From CAXPZW01 sp049594615 (GTDB taxonomy: Bacteria > Bacteroidota > Bacteroidia > Flavobacteriales_D > Sanyastnellaceae): DNA of 64,000 nucleotides. Position numbers and translations under genes: made by a program. The stretch lies in contig JBMYJR010000008.1 in NCBI GenBank assembly GCA_049594615.1, forward strand, positions 10,023-74,022, written 5' to 3'. Position 1 is the stretch's first letter, and every line of letters begins with the position of its first letter. Under the pieces are notes generated by a model. That model made no database searches, had not been told where the DNA came from, and saw only the letters and a program-made list of their open reading frames with translations. Positions 1 through 9,167 of the stretch are shown one piece after another.

Positions 1-423
1 GGAGATCCGTATCCTGCAGGTGAAATTGATGCTTCAGTGGAGGAAAACAATGACTTCGAAGCCGGTGGATGCGGTGTAGGAAACGGCATTGGCGGTTTCA
101 ACCGTACCCACACCCGCTCTGGTGAAGCTGAAGTGCTTGCTGCCGTGTGCTACAACGCGTGTGAAGCCTGTGGGGTGAACATCGACGAGACGCTGAATGG
201 CCGCATTGCAGCATTCCCAAATCCTGTAAATGAGGTGCTCAACCTGCAAGTACCCGCGGGGACTCAGGTAATTGTGTTTGACGTTGCTGGCCGAGAAGTG
301 GCCGCGTTCAATACCAACGCCTCTGTGGACCAAATTGACGTGCGCGGATGGGACAGCGGTGTTTACGTTGCTCAACTGCTACACAATGGCGTTGCAGGAC
401 AACTCCGATTCGTGAAGAAGTAA
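1..423 (+). CDS. C-terminal part of a T9SS-exported protein (5' end outside window)
   Basis: The reading frame is open from base 1, so the gene begins upstream of the window; an in-frame GTG at 37 is probably not the true start. The visible 140 residues have a Gly/Cys-containing stretch and then a classic type IX secretion sorting domain. That domain begins at FPNPVNEVLNL and passes through VFDVAGREV and GVYVAQL to a basic end, RFVKK. In the family this domain directs passage across the outer membrane and is removed at the cell surface. The function of the missing N-terminal part cannot be inferred. A strong terminator follows 20 bases after the stop. Confidence 0.85.
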   Translation, partial: GDPYPAGEIDASVEENNDFEAGGCGVGNGIGGFNRTHTRSGEAEVLAAVCYNACEACGVNIDETLNGRIAAFPNPVNEVLNLQVPAGTQVIVFDVAGREVAAFNTNASVDQIDVRGWDSGVYVAQLLHNGVAGQLRFVKK

Positions 424-443
424 CCTTCCCACAATAGCCCCGT

Positions 444-473
444 AAAAGCCCCGACACGCGTTGGGGCTTTTTT
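444..473 (+). terminator. Rho-independent terminator
   Basis: A 9-bp perfect stem (AAAAGCCCC / GGGGCTTTT) with a 10-base loop is followed by a T run. It lies 20 bases after the stop codon at 423. Confidence 0.85.
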
Positions 474-509
474 GTTCATTTCTCTCGAAAGAACTACTAC
501 AGGCACTGG

Positions 510-540
510 TTGTATATGGAATGGACGCATTCTATATTTG
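510..540 (+). promoter_or_regulatory. Bacteroidota-type promoter for the large T9SS gene
   Basis: TTG at 510-512 and TATATTTG at 533-540 match the -33 TTG and -7 TAnnTTTG elements known for the primary sigma factor of Bacteroidota. The spacing is 20 bases, and the ATG follows 41 bases downstream at 581. Confidence 0.7.
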
Positions 541-580
541 ACTGTCCAAAAAATGGAAACCTGAACGCACAAATCTTATT

Positions 581-3100
581 ATGAAAAAGCTTTTACTTTT
601 TGCTGCTGCGCTGTTCTGCTTCACCCTAGCACAGGCCCAGCTTACCGGCCTAGAAATAGAAGAGGTGATTGTTCACCCTTCGACTCCTTACAACACTCCA
701 ACTGGAGAACTCAGCTTGGAAGGCTTCACCACTTACCGGATTTACGCTACTGTAGAGAATACAGACACCTTGTTTGTAGATATGGGCGATATGCAAGTGG
801 ATACCATTTTGCCTGACTATGTTTCTGCAGTCTTTGGCGATGGTGCGCAAATCACCACGGTTCAGACCGAAGGTACCATGTGGCAATCGGTCTTTGGTGG
901 TCCACTGGCTGGCGACATCAACCCTGCATTCTACCCAGCCGACGAGTCGCTTATCTACGACAGCTGGCTCACCATTGGTCAGTCAGACCAAGAGAGTCCT
1001 TCAGGTCAGGTTACCGCTATCGGTGGTAACGACAACGACCCCGACTTTCAAGCTACTTTTGAGAGCACCGGTGGCTTTGAGCTGTCAGGTGTAACTGGCG
1101 GCCTGTGGTTCACCCTGAACGACGAAGATGGATTGGGGTCTCCGAATGAGGACGGTCGCATATTGTTGGCGCAGTTCACCACAGACGGTTGCGTTTCAGG
1201 CACCTTCTGGATCCAATGCTTCATCAACGGGATTGGCACCGATGATTTCAACATCGATTCCTTTGACTTCTCTACCTGTGGCGACATCTTGGGTTGTACC
1301 GATGCCACCGCACTCAACTTCAACGCAGAAGCCACCACCGATAACAACAGCTGTCTTTACGACTGTGCGATCGTCCTGGATGGTGAAGTCAACTCAACCA
1401 ACCCTACTTGTGCATACCTAAATGATGGTACCATTTCTTTGGACGTGACCGGAGCTCAACAGTTTGCCGACTTCAGCATTGTAGGTTCAGAGGAGCCTCC
1501 ATTGGCAGTAGGGAGCTTCACTGGCCTGGGCAACGGGACCTACACCATTCAAGTAGTGGATGCTGTGTGTGGTTCTGAAGAATACCCCGAATTCCCCGCA
1601 GTTACGTTTGAAGTGGAACTCTTCACTGAAGAATTCGTGATTACTGCCGAAGTACTGCAAGACGTTTCTTGCCTCGGTTTGGAAGACGGTGTTGTTGAAG
1701 GCACTTACTCGGGCGCTGTTGCTCCCGTGATGTTCGGCCTCGACCCAGACGTACTCAACCAAACCGATGACGCACTCTTCAACGGTGTGGATAACGGCGT
1801 AACCATCATCTACGGCGAGGATGCCAACGGCTGCATCGCTGAGTCAGATGACGTAGTGGTAGATTCGCCATTCGGCTTCCTAATCACAGCGAGCTCAACT
1901 GCAGGCGCCACTTGCTCTTACAGCGAAGACGGCGTGATCATCTGCGATTGGAGCGGCGGTACCGGTGACAACGGTGAAGTTACCTTCTCGATTGACGGCG
2001 TGAACTTCCAAACCGAAACCTTCTTTGATATGGTTGGTGCAGGTACCTACACCGTAACCGGTCTGGATGCCAACAACTGTGAGGACACCATCGAAGTGAC
2101 CGTAGACGGTCCAGAAGAAATTGGCCTCAACCAAGACGTAATTGCTACGACCTGTAACGGCGACGAAGATGGCGCGATCACCTTTAACGCCACCGGTGGC
2201 AACGGCGGCTTCCTTTACACCTGGGCTGGCGGCGAACTCACTGCAACCAATTCATACAGCGATTTGGATGCCGGCACCTACACCGTAGTTGTGTTTGACG
2301 ACCAAGACTGTGAAGGCACGTTCGAAGTGGCCATTCCTGAGCCAGACGTCATCACCTTCGAAGTGAACGAAACTGCGATCCTGTGTAACGGTGATACCAA
2401 CGGTGCCATCGAGATCGTAAACGTAGCGGGCGGTACTACCATCGACGGCGCTTACGAGTACGCGATCGACGGTACTAACTACGATGTGAACAACATCTTC
2501 ACTGGCCTCGGTGCTGGCACCTACGATACTGGTGTAACCGACGCCAACGGTTGTGAAGTTGTCAGCCCTACTGAACTCACCGAGCCGGACGCCATTGCTG
2601 TAACTGTAGACAACATTACTGCAGAAGTGGACGGTCAATGTGACGGTGCCATCGAGATCTCTGTAGAGGGCGGCACCGCTCCTTACGGCTACACCTGGAC
2701 CGGACCGAACGGCTTCTCAGGCGACGCCGAAGACATTACTGACGCTTGTGACGGCGATTACTTCCTCAACATCGAGGATGCCAACGGTTGTACCTTTGAG
2801 TACGCGGGTGCCATCGAAATCACCATTGGTATCGAAGAACTCGAAGGCGGAGTGGAACTCACTGTTTACCCGAACCCAAGCAACGGTCAAATCAACGTGG
2901 TACTCGAAGGCCTCACTGGCCAAGATGTGACCTACACCTTGACTGACGTTGCCGGTCGCATCATTGAGAATGTAGAGCTCAACGCTGCCAACGGTCTGTA
3001 CACCCAAGTGGTGGACATCACCAACGAAGCAGACGGCACCTACATGTTGAACCTCATTGTGGGCCACAGCACCAAGACTGTGCGTCTGGTGAAGCACTAA
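581..3100 (+). CDS. Large acidic repeat-containing T9SS surface protein (SprB-repeat-like)
   Basis: The 839-residue protein has a clear Sec signal peptide (MKKLLLFAAALFCFTLAQAQ). An N-terminal region follows, then a Cys-rich GCTDATALNFNAEA segment near residue 230, a motif common in Bacteroidota surface proteins. Residues of about 260 to 740 form several divergent repeats with the pattern 'C-x-G-x-x-(D/N)-G-x-I' ... 'G-(T/N)-Y-T-(V/I)', typical of SprB-type adhesin repeats. The end is a T9SS sorting domain (VYPNPSNGQ ... GTYMLNL ... KTVRLVKH). The protein is extremely rich in Asp/Glu, suggesting Ca2+ binding. A role in adhesion or gliding is inferred from the repeat type. It has its own promoter and terminator, so it is monocistronic. 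Confidence 0.85.
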   Translation: MKKLLLFAAALFCFTLAQAQLTGLEIEEVIVHPSTPYNTPTGELSLEGFTTYRIYATVENTDTLFVDMGDMQVDTILPDYVSAVFGDGAQITTVQTEGTMWQSVFGGPLAGDINPAFYPADESLIYDSWLTIGQSDQESPSGQVTAIGGNDNDPDFQATFESTGGFELSGVTGGLWFTLNDEDGLGSPNEDGRILLAQFTTDGCVSGTFWIQCFINGIGTDDFNIDSFDFSTCGDILGCTDATALNFNAEATTDNNSCLYDCAIVLDGEVNSTNPTCAYLNDGTISLDVTGAQQFADFSIVGSEEPPLAVGSFTGLGNGTYTIQVVDAVCGSEEYPEFPAVTFEVELFTEEFVITAEVLQDVSCLGLEDGVVEGTYSGAVAPVMFGLDPDVLNQTDDALFNGVDNGVTIIYGEDANGCIAESDDVVVDSPFGFLITASSTAGATCSYSEDGVIICDWSGGTGDNGEVTFSIDGVNFQTETFFDMVGAGTYTVTGLDANNCEDTIEVTVDGPEEIGLNQDVIATTCNGDEDGAITFNATGGNGGFLYTWAGGELTATNSYSDLDAGTYTVVVFDDQDCEGTFEVAIPEPDVITFEVNETAILCNGDTNGAIEIVNVAGGTTIDGAYEYAIDGTNYDVNNIFTGLGAGTYDTGVTDANGCEVVSPTELTEPDAIAVTVDNITAEVDGQCDGAIEISVEGGTAPYGYTWTGPNGFSGDAEDITDACDGDYFLNIEDANGCTFEYAGAIEITIGIEELEGGVELTVYPNPSNGQINVVLEGLTGQDVTYTLTDVAGRIIENVELNAANGLYTQVVDITNEADGTYMLNLIVGHSTKTVRLVKH

Positions 3101-3134
3101 GCTTACCCGCAACCTCAAGGTTGCTTTCATAGAG

Positions 3135-3165
3135 AAGGGCGCTCCAGTTGGGGTGCCCTTTTTCT
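3135..3165 (+). terminator. Rho-independent terminator after the T9SS gene
   Basis: The stem AAGGGCGCTCC / GGGGTGCCCTT (with G-T pairs) is followed by TTT. It sits 35 bases after the stop at 3100, and its 3' half overlaps the -33 element of the rnpB promoter. Confidence 0.75.
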
Positions 3166-3179
3166 TTGGACTACTTTTG
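3148..3179 (+). promoter_or_regulatory. Promoter of rnpB
   Basis: A perfect TAnnTTTG element (TACTTTTG, 3172-3179) has TTG at 3148-3150, spaced 21 bases. The expected transcription start about 5-7 bases downstream coincides with the start of RNase P helix P1, which supports both calls. Confidence 0.7.
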
Positions 3180-3181
3180 TG

Positions 3182-3530
3182 GCGAGCAATCCGCCTCGTC
3201 GCTGCCGCAAGGCAGAGGAAAGTCCGGACAGCATAGGGCACCGTACTCTTTGAAAAAGGAGGCGCCTTTTAGGCGACAGAGAGTGCTGCAGAGATTTAGA
3301 CCGCCGATGGCCTTCGGGCACAGGTAAGGGTGAGAAGGTGGGGTAAGAGCCCACCAGTGCCGTGGGAGACTGCGGCAGCTTTGGTAAACCTTTCGGGCTG
3401 AAAGACCAAATAGGCCAGGGTGCGCTTCGGCGCTCAAAGCGGCCCGCTGGATCCTGGCGGGTAGGTTGAAAAGATAAATGACGGGGCTTCCCTTGGAAGA
3501 ACAGAATCCGGCTTACCCGGGTTGCTCACA
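3182..3530 (+). ncRNA. rnpB: RNase P RNA (catalytic subunit, bacterial class A)
   Basis: The conserved 5' block GAGGAAAGTCCGGACA (3213-3230) and the 3' block ACAGAATCCGGCTTACCC (3501-3518) are the universally conserved core of bacterial RNase P RNA. The 5' GAGCAA (3184-3189) pairs with TTGCTC (3522-3527) to close helix P1. Length of about 345 nt fits. Internal GGTAAGGGTGAGAAGGTGGGGTAAGAGCCCACC and GACTGCGGCAGCTTTGGTAAACC-like regions match the P10-P12 and P15 areas. The RNA cleaves 5' leaders from tRNA precursors. It is flanked by its own promoter and a strong terminator. The ends are estimated to within a few bases. Confidence 0.95.
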
Positions 3531-3558
3531 AAAAACCACGCCATGGCGTGGTTTTTTG
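3529..3558 (+). terminator. Terminator of rnpB
   Basis: The perfect stem AAAAAACCACGCC / GGCGTGGTTTTTT starts right after helix P1. The 3560-3763 stretch that follows shows no gene I can support; its open frames lack coding character. Confidence 0.9.
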
Positions 3559-3763
3559 TTTTTAGTCGTTCTCGAGTCAAGGGCATTCACAAAGTCTTGC
3601 CCACCATCCAAAAAGTGAAGCCCATAGGTGTTCGCAGGAGAGCAATGGGTGCTGGACCTGGCTTCGCGTTGAGCGTCGTGAGACGGCCGATGCGAGGTGG
3701 AGGCGGAAACGGCAGGGCCGGCAGCCCACGGGAGGGAGCCTGCGTGATGGCCCAAAACAACAC

Positions 3764-3796
3764 GAAAAAAGAGGCCTCAAACGAGGCCTCTTTCCA
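3764..3796 (-). terminator. Terminator of pruA
   Basis: The stem AAAGAGGCCTC / GAGGCCTCTTT with a short loop, flanked by A and T runs, lies about 18 bases downstream of the pruA stop. It could act in both directions. Confidence 0.75.
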
Positions 3797-3813
3797 TATC
3801 CTAATAGCCGTCC

Positions 3814-5442
3814 TTAACCCAGGAACGGATAACGGTAGTCGGTCGGTGGCACCAACGCCTCTTTGATGGTGCGGGGCGACACCCAACGCAAGAGATTCAA
3901 GTATGAACCTGCCTTGTCATTTGTGCCTGAGCCACGCGCGCCGCCAAACGGCTGCTGCCCCACAACGGCGCCTGTAGGCTTGTCGTTGATGTAGAAATTG
4001 CCTGCTGCATTTTCGAGGATCTCCATACCCTGTACAACAGCATAGCGGTCTCGGCCAAAGATCGCTCCGGTCAGTGCGTAATCAGAGGTGCTGTCCACCA
4101 GTTCGCAGGTTTCTACCCATGCTTCTGGATCGTACACGTAGATGGTCACCACAGGACCGAAGATCTCCTCACACATGGTGCGGAACTTAGGGTTGGTCGT
4201 GCGTACCACGGTAGGCTCAATGAAATAGCCTTTGGACTTGTCGTAACCACCACCAACAAGGATTTCAGCGTCGTCTTGCTCCTTGATGTAGTCGATGTAG
4301 CTGGCAATCTTGTCGAATGCGCGCTCGTCGATCACGGCGTTGATGAAGTTCTTGTAGTCGCGGGGGGAGCCCATGTGCATGGAGCGCACATCCTCCACAA
4401 CCTGTTTGCGTACATCGTCCCAGATGTTGGACGGCACATACACCCGGCTCGCTGCGGAGCACTTCTGACCTTGAAGCTCAAACGAACCACGTGAAATGGC
4501 GGTGGCCACCTCAGCTGCATTTGACGACTTGTGCGCAATGATGAAGTCCTTTCCGCCAGTTTCGCCCACGATGCGTGGGTACGAGCGGTAGGTATCGATG
4601 TTCGTGCCAATGGTCTTCCATAACTGCTTAAACACAGCGGTAGAGCCGGTAAAGTGCAGGCCAGCGAAATCGCGGTGATTAAAGACGACATCCCCTGCGT
4701 CAGGACCGTCTACAGTCACCAAGTTGATCACGCCGTCGGGCAGGCCTGCTTCGCGGAAGATTTCCATCAGGACGTTGGCCGAGTATATCTGGCTGTCGGC
4801 CGGTTTCCACACGCACACGTTGCCCATCATGGCCGCAGAAGCCGGCAAGTTGCCAGCAATAGCGGTGAAGTTGAATGGAGTGATGCAGAACACGAATCCT
4901 TCCAGCGGACGGTATTCCAATCGGTTCCAAATCCCGGGCACGCTGTCGGGCTGCTGCTCGTAGATCTCCTGCATGAAGAACACGTTAAAGCGCAGGAAGT
5001 CCGCGTACTCGCACACTGAGTCAATCTCAGCTTGGTGTGAACTCTTGCTTTGTGCCAATTGCGTGGCCGCGTTGAGTTTGTATCGGTAAGGGCCGCTCAC
5101 CAAATCCGCAGCACGCAGGAAGATGGCCGCGCGATGCTCCCACGGCATGGCCGCCCATTGCTTGCGCGCTTCCAGAGCAGCGTCGATGGCCTGGGTCACG
5201 TGCTGCTTGGTGCCAAAGTTGGCATGCCCGATCACTTTTCGGTGGTCGTGAGGAGGGGCAAGCGGACGCTTGTCATCGGTATACACCAAGTCGCCGCCAA
5301 TGTACATCGGCACTTCGATGGGTTCTTGGTTGAACATGTGGTCATAGGCCGCTTGCAGCGCCTCGCGTTCAGGCGTGTCTGGGGCGTAGTCGTAGACCGG
5401 CTCGTTGGTGGGGTAGGGAACGTTGATGACTCCGTTGGGCAT
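3814..5442 (-). CDS. pruA: L-glutamate gamma-semialdehyde dehydrogenase (1-pyrroline-5-carboxylate dehydrogenase)
   Basis: This enzyme oxidises glutamate-gamma-semialdehyde to glutamate with NAD+, the second step of proline catabolism. The protein (542 residues from the chosen start) aligns throughout with the stand-alone bacterial P5CDH type. Visible are the catalytic cysteine in GQKCSAASRVY, the general-base glutamate in VGETGGKDF, the cofactor-site stretch FCITPFNFTAIAGN, and the C-terminal GQQPFGGARGSGTNDK signature. The frame extends to 5469, but the start at 5442 gives the family-like N-terminus MPNGVINVPYPTNEPV. The gene stands alone and diverges from the flavoenzyme gene at 5536. No proline dehydrogenase gene is adjacent. 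Confidence 0.95.
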   Translation of the reverse strand: MPNGVINVPYPTNEPVYDYAPDTPEREALQAAYDHMFNQEPIEVPMYIGGDLVYTDDKRPLAPPHDHRKVIGHANFGTKQHVTQAIDAALEARKQWAAMPWEHRAAIFLRAADLVSGPYRYKLNAATQLAQSKSSHQAEIDSVCEYADFLRFNVFFMQEIYEQQPDSVPGIWNRLEYRPLEGFVFCITPFNFTAIAGNLPASAAMMGNVCVWKPADSQIYSANVLMEIFREAGLPDGVINLVTVDGPDAGDVVFNHRDFAGLHFTGSTAVFKQLWKTIGTNIDTYRSYPRIVGETGGKDFIIAHKSSNAAEVATAISRGSFELQGQKCSAASRVYVPSNIWDDVRKQVVEDVRSMHMGSPRDYKNFINAVIDERAFDKIASYIDYIKEQDDAEILVGGGYDKSKGYFIEPTVVRTTNPKFRTMCEEIFGPVVTIYVYDPEAWVETCELVDSTSDYALTGAIFGRDRYAVVQGMEILENAAGNFYINDKPTGAVVGQQPFGGARGSGTNDKAGSYLNLLRWVSPRTIKEALVPPTDYRYPFLG

Positions 5443-5535
5443 GGACGTATGGGTTAAATTTCGGGGCAAATGTACGGGGATTCAATCCGGTTTGGGTCAC
5501 GTGACACATAAACAGGAATCCGTAACTTACTCGGC

Positions 5536-7596
5536 ATGCATAACACCCCATCCCATCCGTTGTACCCTCATGTTTTCACGCCTATACAAGTGGGACACCT
5601 TACGTTGCCCAACCGCATTTTGATGGGGAGTATGCACACCGGACTGGAAGAAGACAAAGGAGGGTTCCACAAGTTGGCCCGTTACTTCGCCGAAAGGGCA
5701 GAGGGAGGCGTGGCCATGATGGTTACAGGAGGTGTTTCTCCGAATCGCGAAGGCTGGTTATCTCCGTTTGCCATTCGCATGGCCCATCGCGGACATGTAC
5801 GCAAACACCAACAAGTCACCGGCGCCGTGCACGAGGCGGGCGGCCGTATTTGCATGCAAATTCTGCACGCAGGCCGGTACGGATATCACCCCTTAAACGT
5901 AGCGCCATCGGCCATCAAGGCCCCCATCACGCCATTCAAGCCGAGGGCACTGAGTGGTGCTGGAGTAAAACGCACCATCCGTCATTACGTCCGTGCGGCC
6001 AAGCTGGCCCAACAGTCCGGTTACGATGGGGTAGAGGTCATGGGTAGCGAAGGCTACCTGATCAATGAGTTTCTTGTGAGCGCCACAAACCACCGCAAAG
6101 ACCAATGGGGTGGGACCTATGAAAATCGGATGCGATTCCCCATTGAAATTGTCAAACAGATCCGCGCGGCAGTGGGTCCAGAGTTTGTGATCATCTACCG
6201 CTTGAGCATGTTGGACTTGGTCCCTGGTGGCAGCAGTTGGGAAGAGATAGTGGAACTGGCCAAACGCATCGAAGAGGCTGGCGCAAGCGTGATCAATACC
6301 GGTATAGGCTGGCACGAAGCCCGCGTGCCTACCATTGCAACCATGGTTCCGCGTGGTGGATTTGCTTGGGTTACCGCCAAGATGATGGGGGAGGTGAACA
6401 TCCCACTCATCGCTACCAACCGCATCAATACCCCCGACAAGGCCGAAGCTGTGCTCGCCGATGGCATGGCCGACATGGTTTCGATGGCTCGTCCTTTTTT
6501 GGCCGACCCTGGCTTTGTCAACAAGGCCAAAGACAAACAGCCCGAACGCATCAATACCTGCATTGCTTGCAACCAGGCCTGTCTCGATCACATCTTCAAG
6601 CGAAAAACCGCCTCGTGTCTGGTCAACCCGCGTGCATGCCACGAAACCGAGAAAACGATTGCTTTCACCGTTGCTCCCAAGAAGGTGGCTGTTGTGGGAG
6701 GGGGGCCTGCTGGCATGAGTGCAGCCATGTATGCCGCTCAAGCCGGACACAAAGTGAGCCTATTCGAACGCTCGAAGTCGCTGGGTGGTCAATTCAACTT
6801 GGCGCGCGTCATCCCAGGTAAAGAAGAATTCCACGAGACCATGCGCTACTTCAGCCAGATGTTGGAGGCGCTTAACGTGGACATCCGCCTGAATACCGCT
6901 GCCGAAGCAACAAGACTCAAGTCTGAAGGGTTTGACCACGTGGTACTGGCCACAGGTGTTACTCCGCGAAAACTCAGCCTGCCAGGCGTGGAACTTCCGC
7001 ACGTTGTGGGCTACGACGCGTTGCTTAAAGGAGAAGTTGAAGCCGGAGAACGCGTAGCCATCATCGGTGCAGGTGGCATTGGGTTCGATGTGGCTGAGTA
7101 CTTGTTGCATTCCTCCGAAGCGCCTATGCCTGTGGATGAATTCCTGGATCTGTGGAATGTCGATGCCTTGCTGGAGCACCGAGGTGGGCTCAAAGGCAAG
7201 CCCCAACCGCATCCGCCCAAGCGACAGATCACCCTCCTGCAGCGGAAGGAGGGCAAGCTGGGTGCGGGACTGGGCAAAACCACAGGCTGGATCCACCGCG
7301 CGAGCCTGAAAATGCACAAGGTGAACATGTTGAGTGGGGTGTCCTACAAGGCCATTGTTCCTGAAGGTCTTGAAATTGAACACCAAGGCAAAACCCAAGT
7401 GGTTGCCGCAGATACGGTTGTGGTGTGTGCCGGCCAGCTTTCGGTCAATGGACTTGCTGCTGAATTGGACGCTGCAGGATTGCAATTCGATGTGATCGGA
7501 GGGGCCAAGAAAGCGGGAGAACTCGACGCCAAACGTGCCATTTCGGAAGGGTTTTCGGCAGCATCACAATTGGACGTTGAAAACGCTGACATGTAG
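5536..7596 (+). CDS. 2,4-dienoyl-CoA reductase-like FMN/FAD/4Fe-4S oxidoreductase
   Basis: The 686-residue protein has the layout of the FadH / trimethylamine dehydrogenase-type family. An N-terminal old-yellow-enzyme TIM barrel covers about residues 10-340 (FTPIQVGHLTLPNRILMGSM). Next is an iron-sulfur cluster motif CIACNQACLD plus further Cys residues near 340-362. The C-terminal Rossmann parts are VAVVGGGPAGMSAA for FAD and VAIIGAGGIGFDVAEYL for NAD(P)H. In beta-oxidation FadH removes double bonds of unsaturated fatty acyl-CoAs; the substrate here is inferred from the family only. The gene is monocistronic and diverges from pruA across a 93-bp gap. I leave the symbol open because several paralogous subfamilies share this layout. 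Confidence 0.85.
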   Translation: MHNTPSHPLYPHVFTPIQVGHLTLPNRILMGSMHTGLEEDKGGFHKLARYFAERAEGGVAMMVTGGVSPNREGWLSPFAIRMAHRGHVRKHQQVTGAVHEAGGRICMQILHAGRYGYHPLNVAPSAIKAPITPFKPRALSGAGVKRTIRHYVRAAKLAQQSGYDGVEVMGSEGYLINEFLVSATNHRKDQWGGTYENRMRFPIEIVKQIRAAVGPEFVIIYRLSMLDLVPGGSSWEEIVELAKRIEEAGASVINTGIGWHEARVPTIATMVPRGGFAWVTAKMMGEVNIPLIATNRINTPDKAEAVLADGMADMVSMARPFLADPGFVNKAKDKQPERINTCIACNQACLDHIFKRKTASCLVNPRACHETEKTIAFTVAPKKVAVVGGGPAGMSAAMYAAQAGHKVSLFERSKSLGGQFNLARVIPGKEEFHETMRYFSQMLEALNVDIRLNTAAEATRLKSEGFDHVVLATGVTPRKLSLPGVELPHVVGYDALLKGEVEAGERVAIIGAGGIGFDVAEYLLHSSEAPMPVDEFLDLWNVDALLEHRGGLKGKPQPHPPKRQITLLQRKEGKLGAGLGKTTGWIHRASLKMHKVNMLSGVSYKAIVPEGLEIEHQGKTQVVAADTVVVCAGQLSVNGLAAELDAAGLQFDVIGGAKKAGELDAKRAISEGFSAASQLDVENADM

Positions 7597-7600
7597 GACG

Positions 7601-7630
7601 TTTGACTACAGGGTTGACGGTCTATATTGC
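7601..7630 (+). promoter_or_regulatory. Putative promoter of the thioredoxin-fold T9SS gene
   Basis: TTTG at 7601-7604 and TATATTGC at 7623-7630 resemble the Bacteroidota -33/-7 elements, with one mismatch in the -7 and 18-base spacing. The ATG is at 7665. Confidence 0.4.
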
Positions 7631-7664
7631 GCCACATTGCATCCATATTTAATGCCCAACTGAT

Positions 7665-9119
7665 ATGCAAGACATTCTACGCCTATGCGCTCTTACGGCA
7701 TTTTTGGCCACAACGACCTTCTCTCAGGCCCAAATGGCCAACGGTTCGTTCGTTCCCAATTTCGAAGCTGAAGACATCAACGGAAACTCCCACAACCTGT
7801 ATGACTACTTGTCGCAAGGCTACAAGGTGATCATCGACGTGTCGGCCACCTGGTGCAGCCCTTGCTGGACCTACCACACCAGCGGTGCACTGGAGGATGT
7901 TTGGGAGACTTACGGCCCGGACGGCACCGACGATGTAATTGTCATCTTTGTAGAAGGCGACGATTCAACCACCGCTGCTGACCTCGAAGGCACAAGCAGT
8001 GGGACCCAGGGTAATTGGATCGAGGGGACAGGCTACCCCATCATCGACAACGCAGGTTGGATCTACAATCTTTTGGAATGTGTTTCCTACCCTACGGTTT
8101 ACACCGTCTGTCCTGATGGGCGCATCTACGAGACCGGCCAGCTCGAGACTGCCGAGCACTGGGGTTTCATGGAAGACATGACCTGCTCTGCTGCTACCTC
8201 AGATGTTGCAGTAAGTGCTTACACTGGCACCACCGCTGCATGCGAAGCTCCATTCAATGCTTCAATTGAGCTGACCAACGTCGGCACCGAAGAACTCACC
8301 AGCGCCACTGTAGTGATGATGGGGTGTGATGATTGCCCCGTTGAACAAACTTGGAGTGGTTCACTGGGCTGGTGGGAATCAGCGATGATGGACTTTGGTC
8401 TGGTGAACGCCGATAGCGACACCGACCTCGAGTTTGTGATCGACGCTGACGACGAGAACCCCGAGAACAACGACTGGCAAGCGTCAGTTGCTGTTGGAGC
8501 TGTTGAGGCCACCACTTGGTGGTACGTGGATGTCACTACCGATTGCTGGCCGGCGGAGACCACTTGGAGTGTGATCGACGAGAACGGCAACGAAGTGATG
8601 ACCGGTGGCCCTTACGAGGAAGGCCTTACCGAGTACAACCACGACTTTGGCTTGCCTGCTACCGGTTGCTACACCTTCGAATTCCGCGATGCAGATGGCA
8701 ACGGACTCAACGGCTCTGCTTATCCAGCGTGTGGTGTGGACGGCAACGCCATGGCTTGGACCGCTGCGGGTACCGTATGGAGCACAGACGGCTCGGTTCA
8801 GTTCTCAATGGAGCAAGCCAACGCCAACGCGAGCACTGTAACTGTGGAGGAGCAAGTCTTCGAGCAGTCACTGAGCGTATACCCGAACCCTGTCCGTGAT
8901 AACGCCACAGTAGCGTTCAACCTGATCAACGCAGAGGACGTCACTGTAGAGGTGTTCTCACTGCAAGGTCAGCGTGTGCTGAACGAGGACTTCGGCACTG
9001 TGCTGTCAGGCGAGCATCGCTTTGACCTGGACTTCGGCGGTTTGACCGCTGGCATGTACTTGGTGAACATTACTGCCGGTGAGGTGGTGATGACCCAACG
9101 CGTGACCGTAGCGAAGTAA
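7665..9119 (+). CDS. Secreted thioredoxin-fold (TlpA/redoxin-like) protein with T9SS sorting domain
   Basis: The 484-residue protein starts with a signal peptide (MQDILRLCALTAFLATTTFSQAQ). A TlpA-like redoxin domain follows at about 28-170: FVPNFEAEDINGN, a CxxC active site in ATWCSPCW (Cys64/Cys67), and the thioredoxin cis-Pro region CVSYPTVYTV. After this comes an extracellular region with a DUF-like beta domain (VDVTTDCWPAETTWSV ...) and a T9SS domain (VYPNPVRDNATV ... AGMYLVNI ... VTVAK). The CxxC points to thiol-disulfide exchange outside the cell, but this is inference. The combination is frequent in Bacteroidota and differs from periplasmic cytochrome-maturation TlpA proteins, which lack a T9SS tail. 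Confidence 0.85.
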   Translation: MQDILRLCALTAFLATTTFSQAQMANGSFVPNFEAEDINGNSHNLYDYLSQGYKVIIDVSATWCSPCWTYHTSGALEDVWETYGPDGTDDVIVIFVEGDDSTTAADLEGTSSGTQGNWIEGTGYPIIDNAGWIYNLLECVSYPTVYTVCPDGRIYETGQLETAEHWGFMEDMTCSAATSDVAVSAYTGTTAACEAPFNASIELTNVGTEELTSATVVMMGCDDCPVEQTWSGSLGWWESAMMDFGLVNADSDTDLEFVIDADDENPENNDWQASVAVGAVEATTWWYVDVTTDCWPAETTWSVIDENGNEVMTGGPYEEGLTEYNHDFGLPATGCYTFEFRDADGNGLNGSAYPACGVDGNAMAWTAAGTVWSTDGSVQFSMEQANANASTVTVEEQVFEQSLSVYPNPVRDNATVAFNLINAEDVTVEVFSLQGQRVLNEDFGTVLSGEHRFDLDFGGLTAGMYLVNITAGEVVMTQRVTVAK

Positions 9120-9136
9120 CCCTTCGTCCATCATAG

Positions 9137-9167
9137 AAAACGGCGCTCCAGTGGGGCGCCGTTTTTT
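9137..9167 (+). terminator. Bidirectional terminator between convergent genes
   Basis: The 10-bp stem AAAACGGCGC / GCGCCGTTTT is followed by a T run on the plus strand. On the minus strand it serves the acyltransferase gene, whose stop codon abuts it. Confidence 0.8.

Noticed and set aside
3522..3866. 114-residue plus-strand frame after rnpB
   Set aside because: It begins in the rnpB 3' end and terminator, spans the pruA terminator, and has no coding character.
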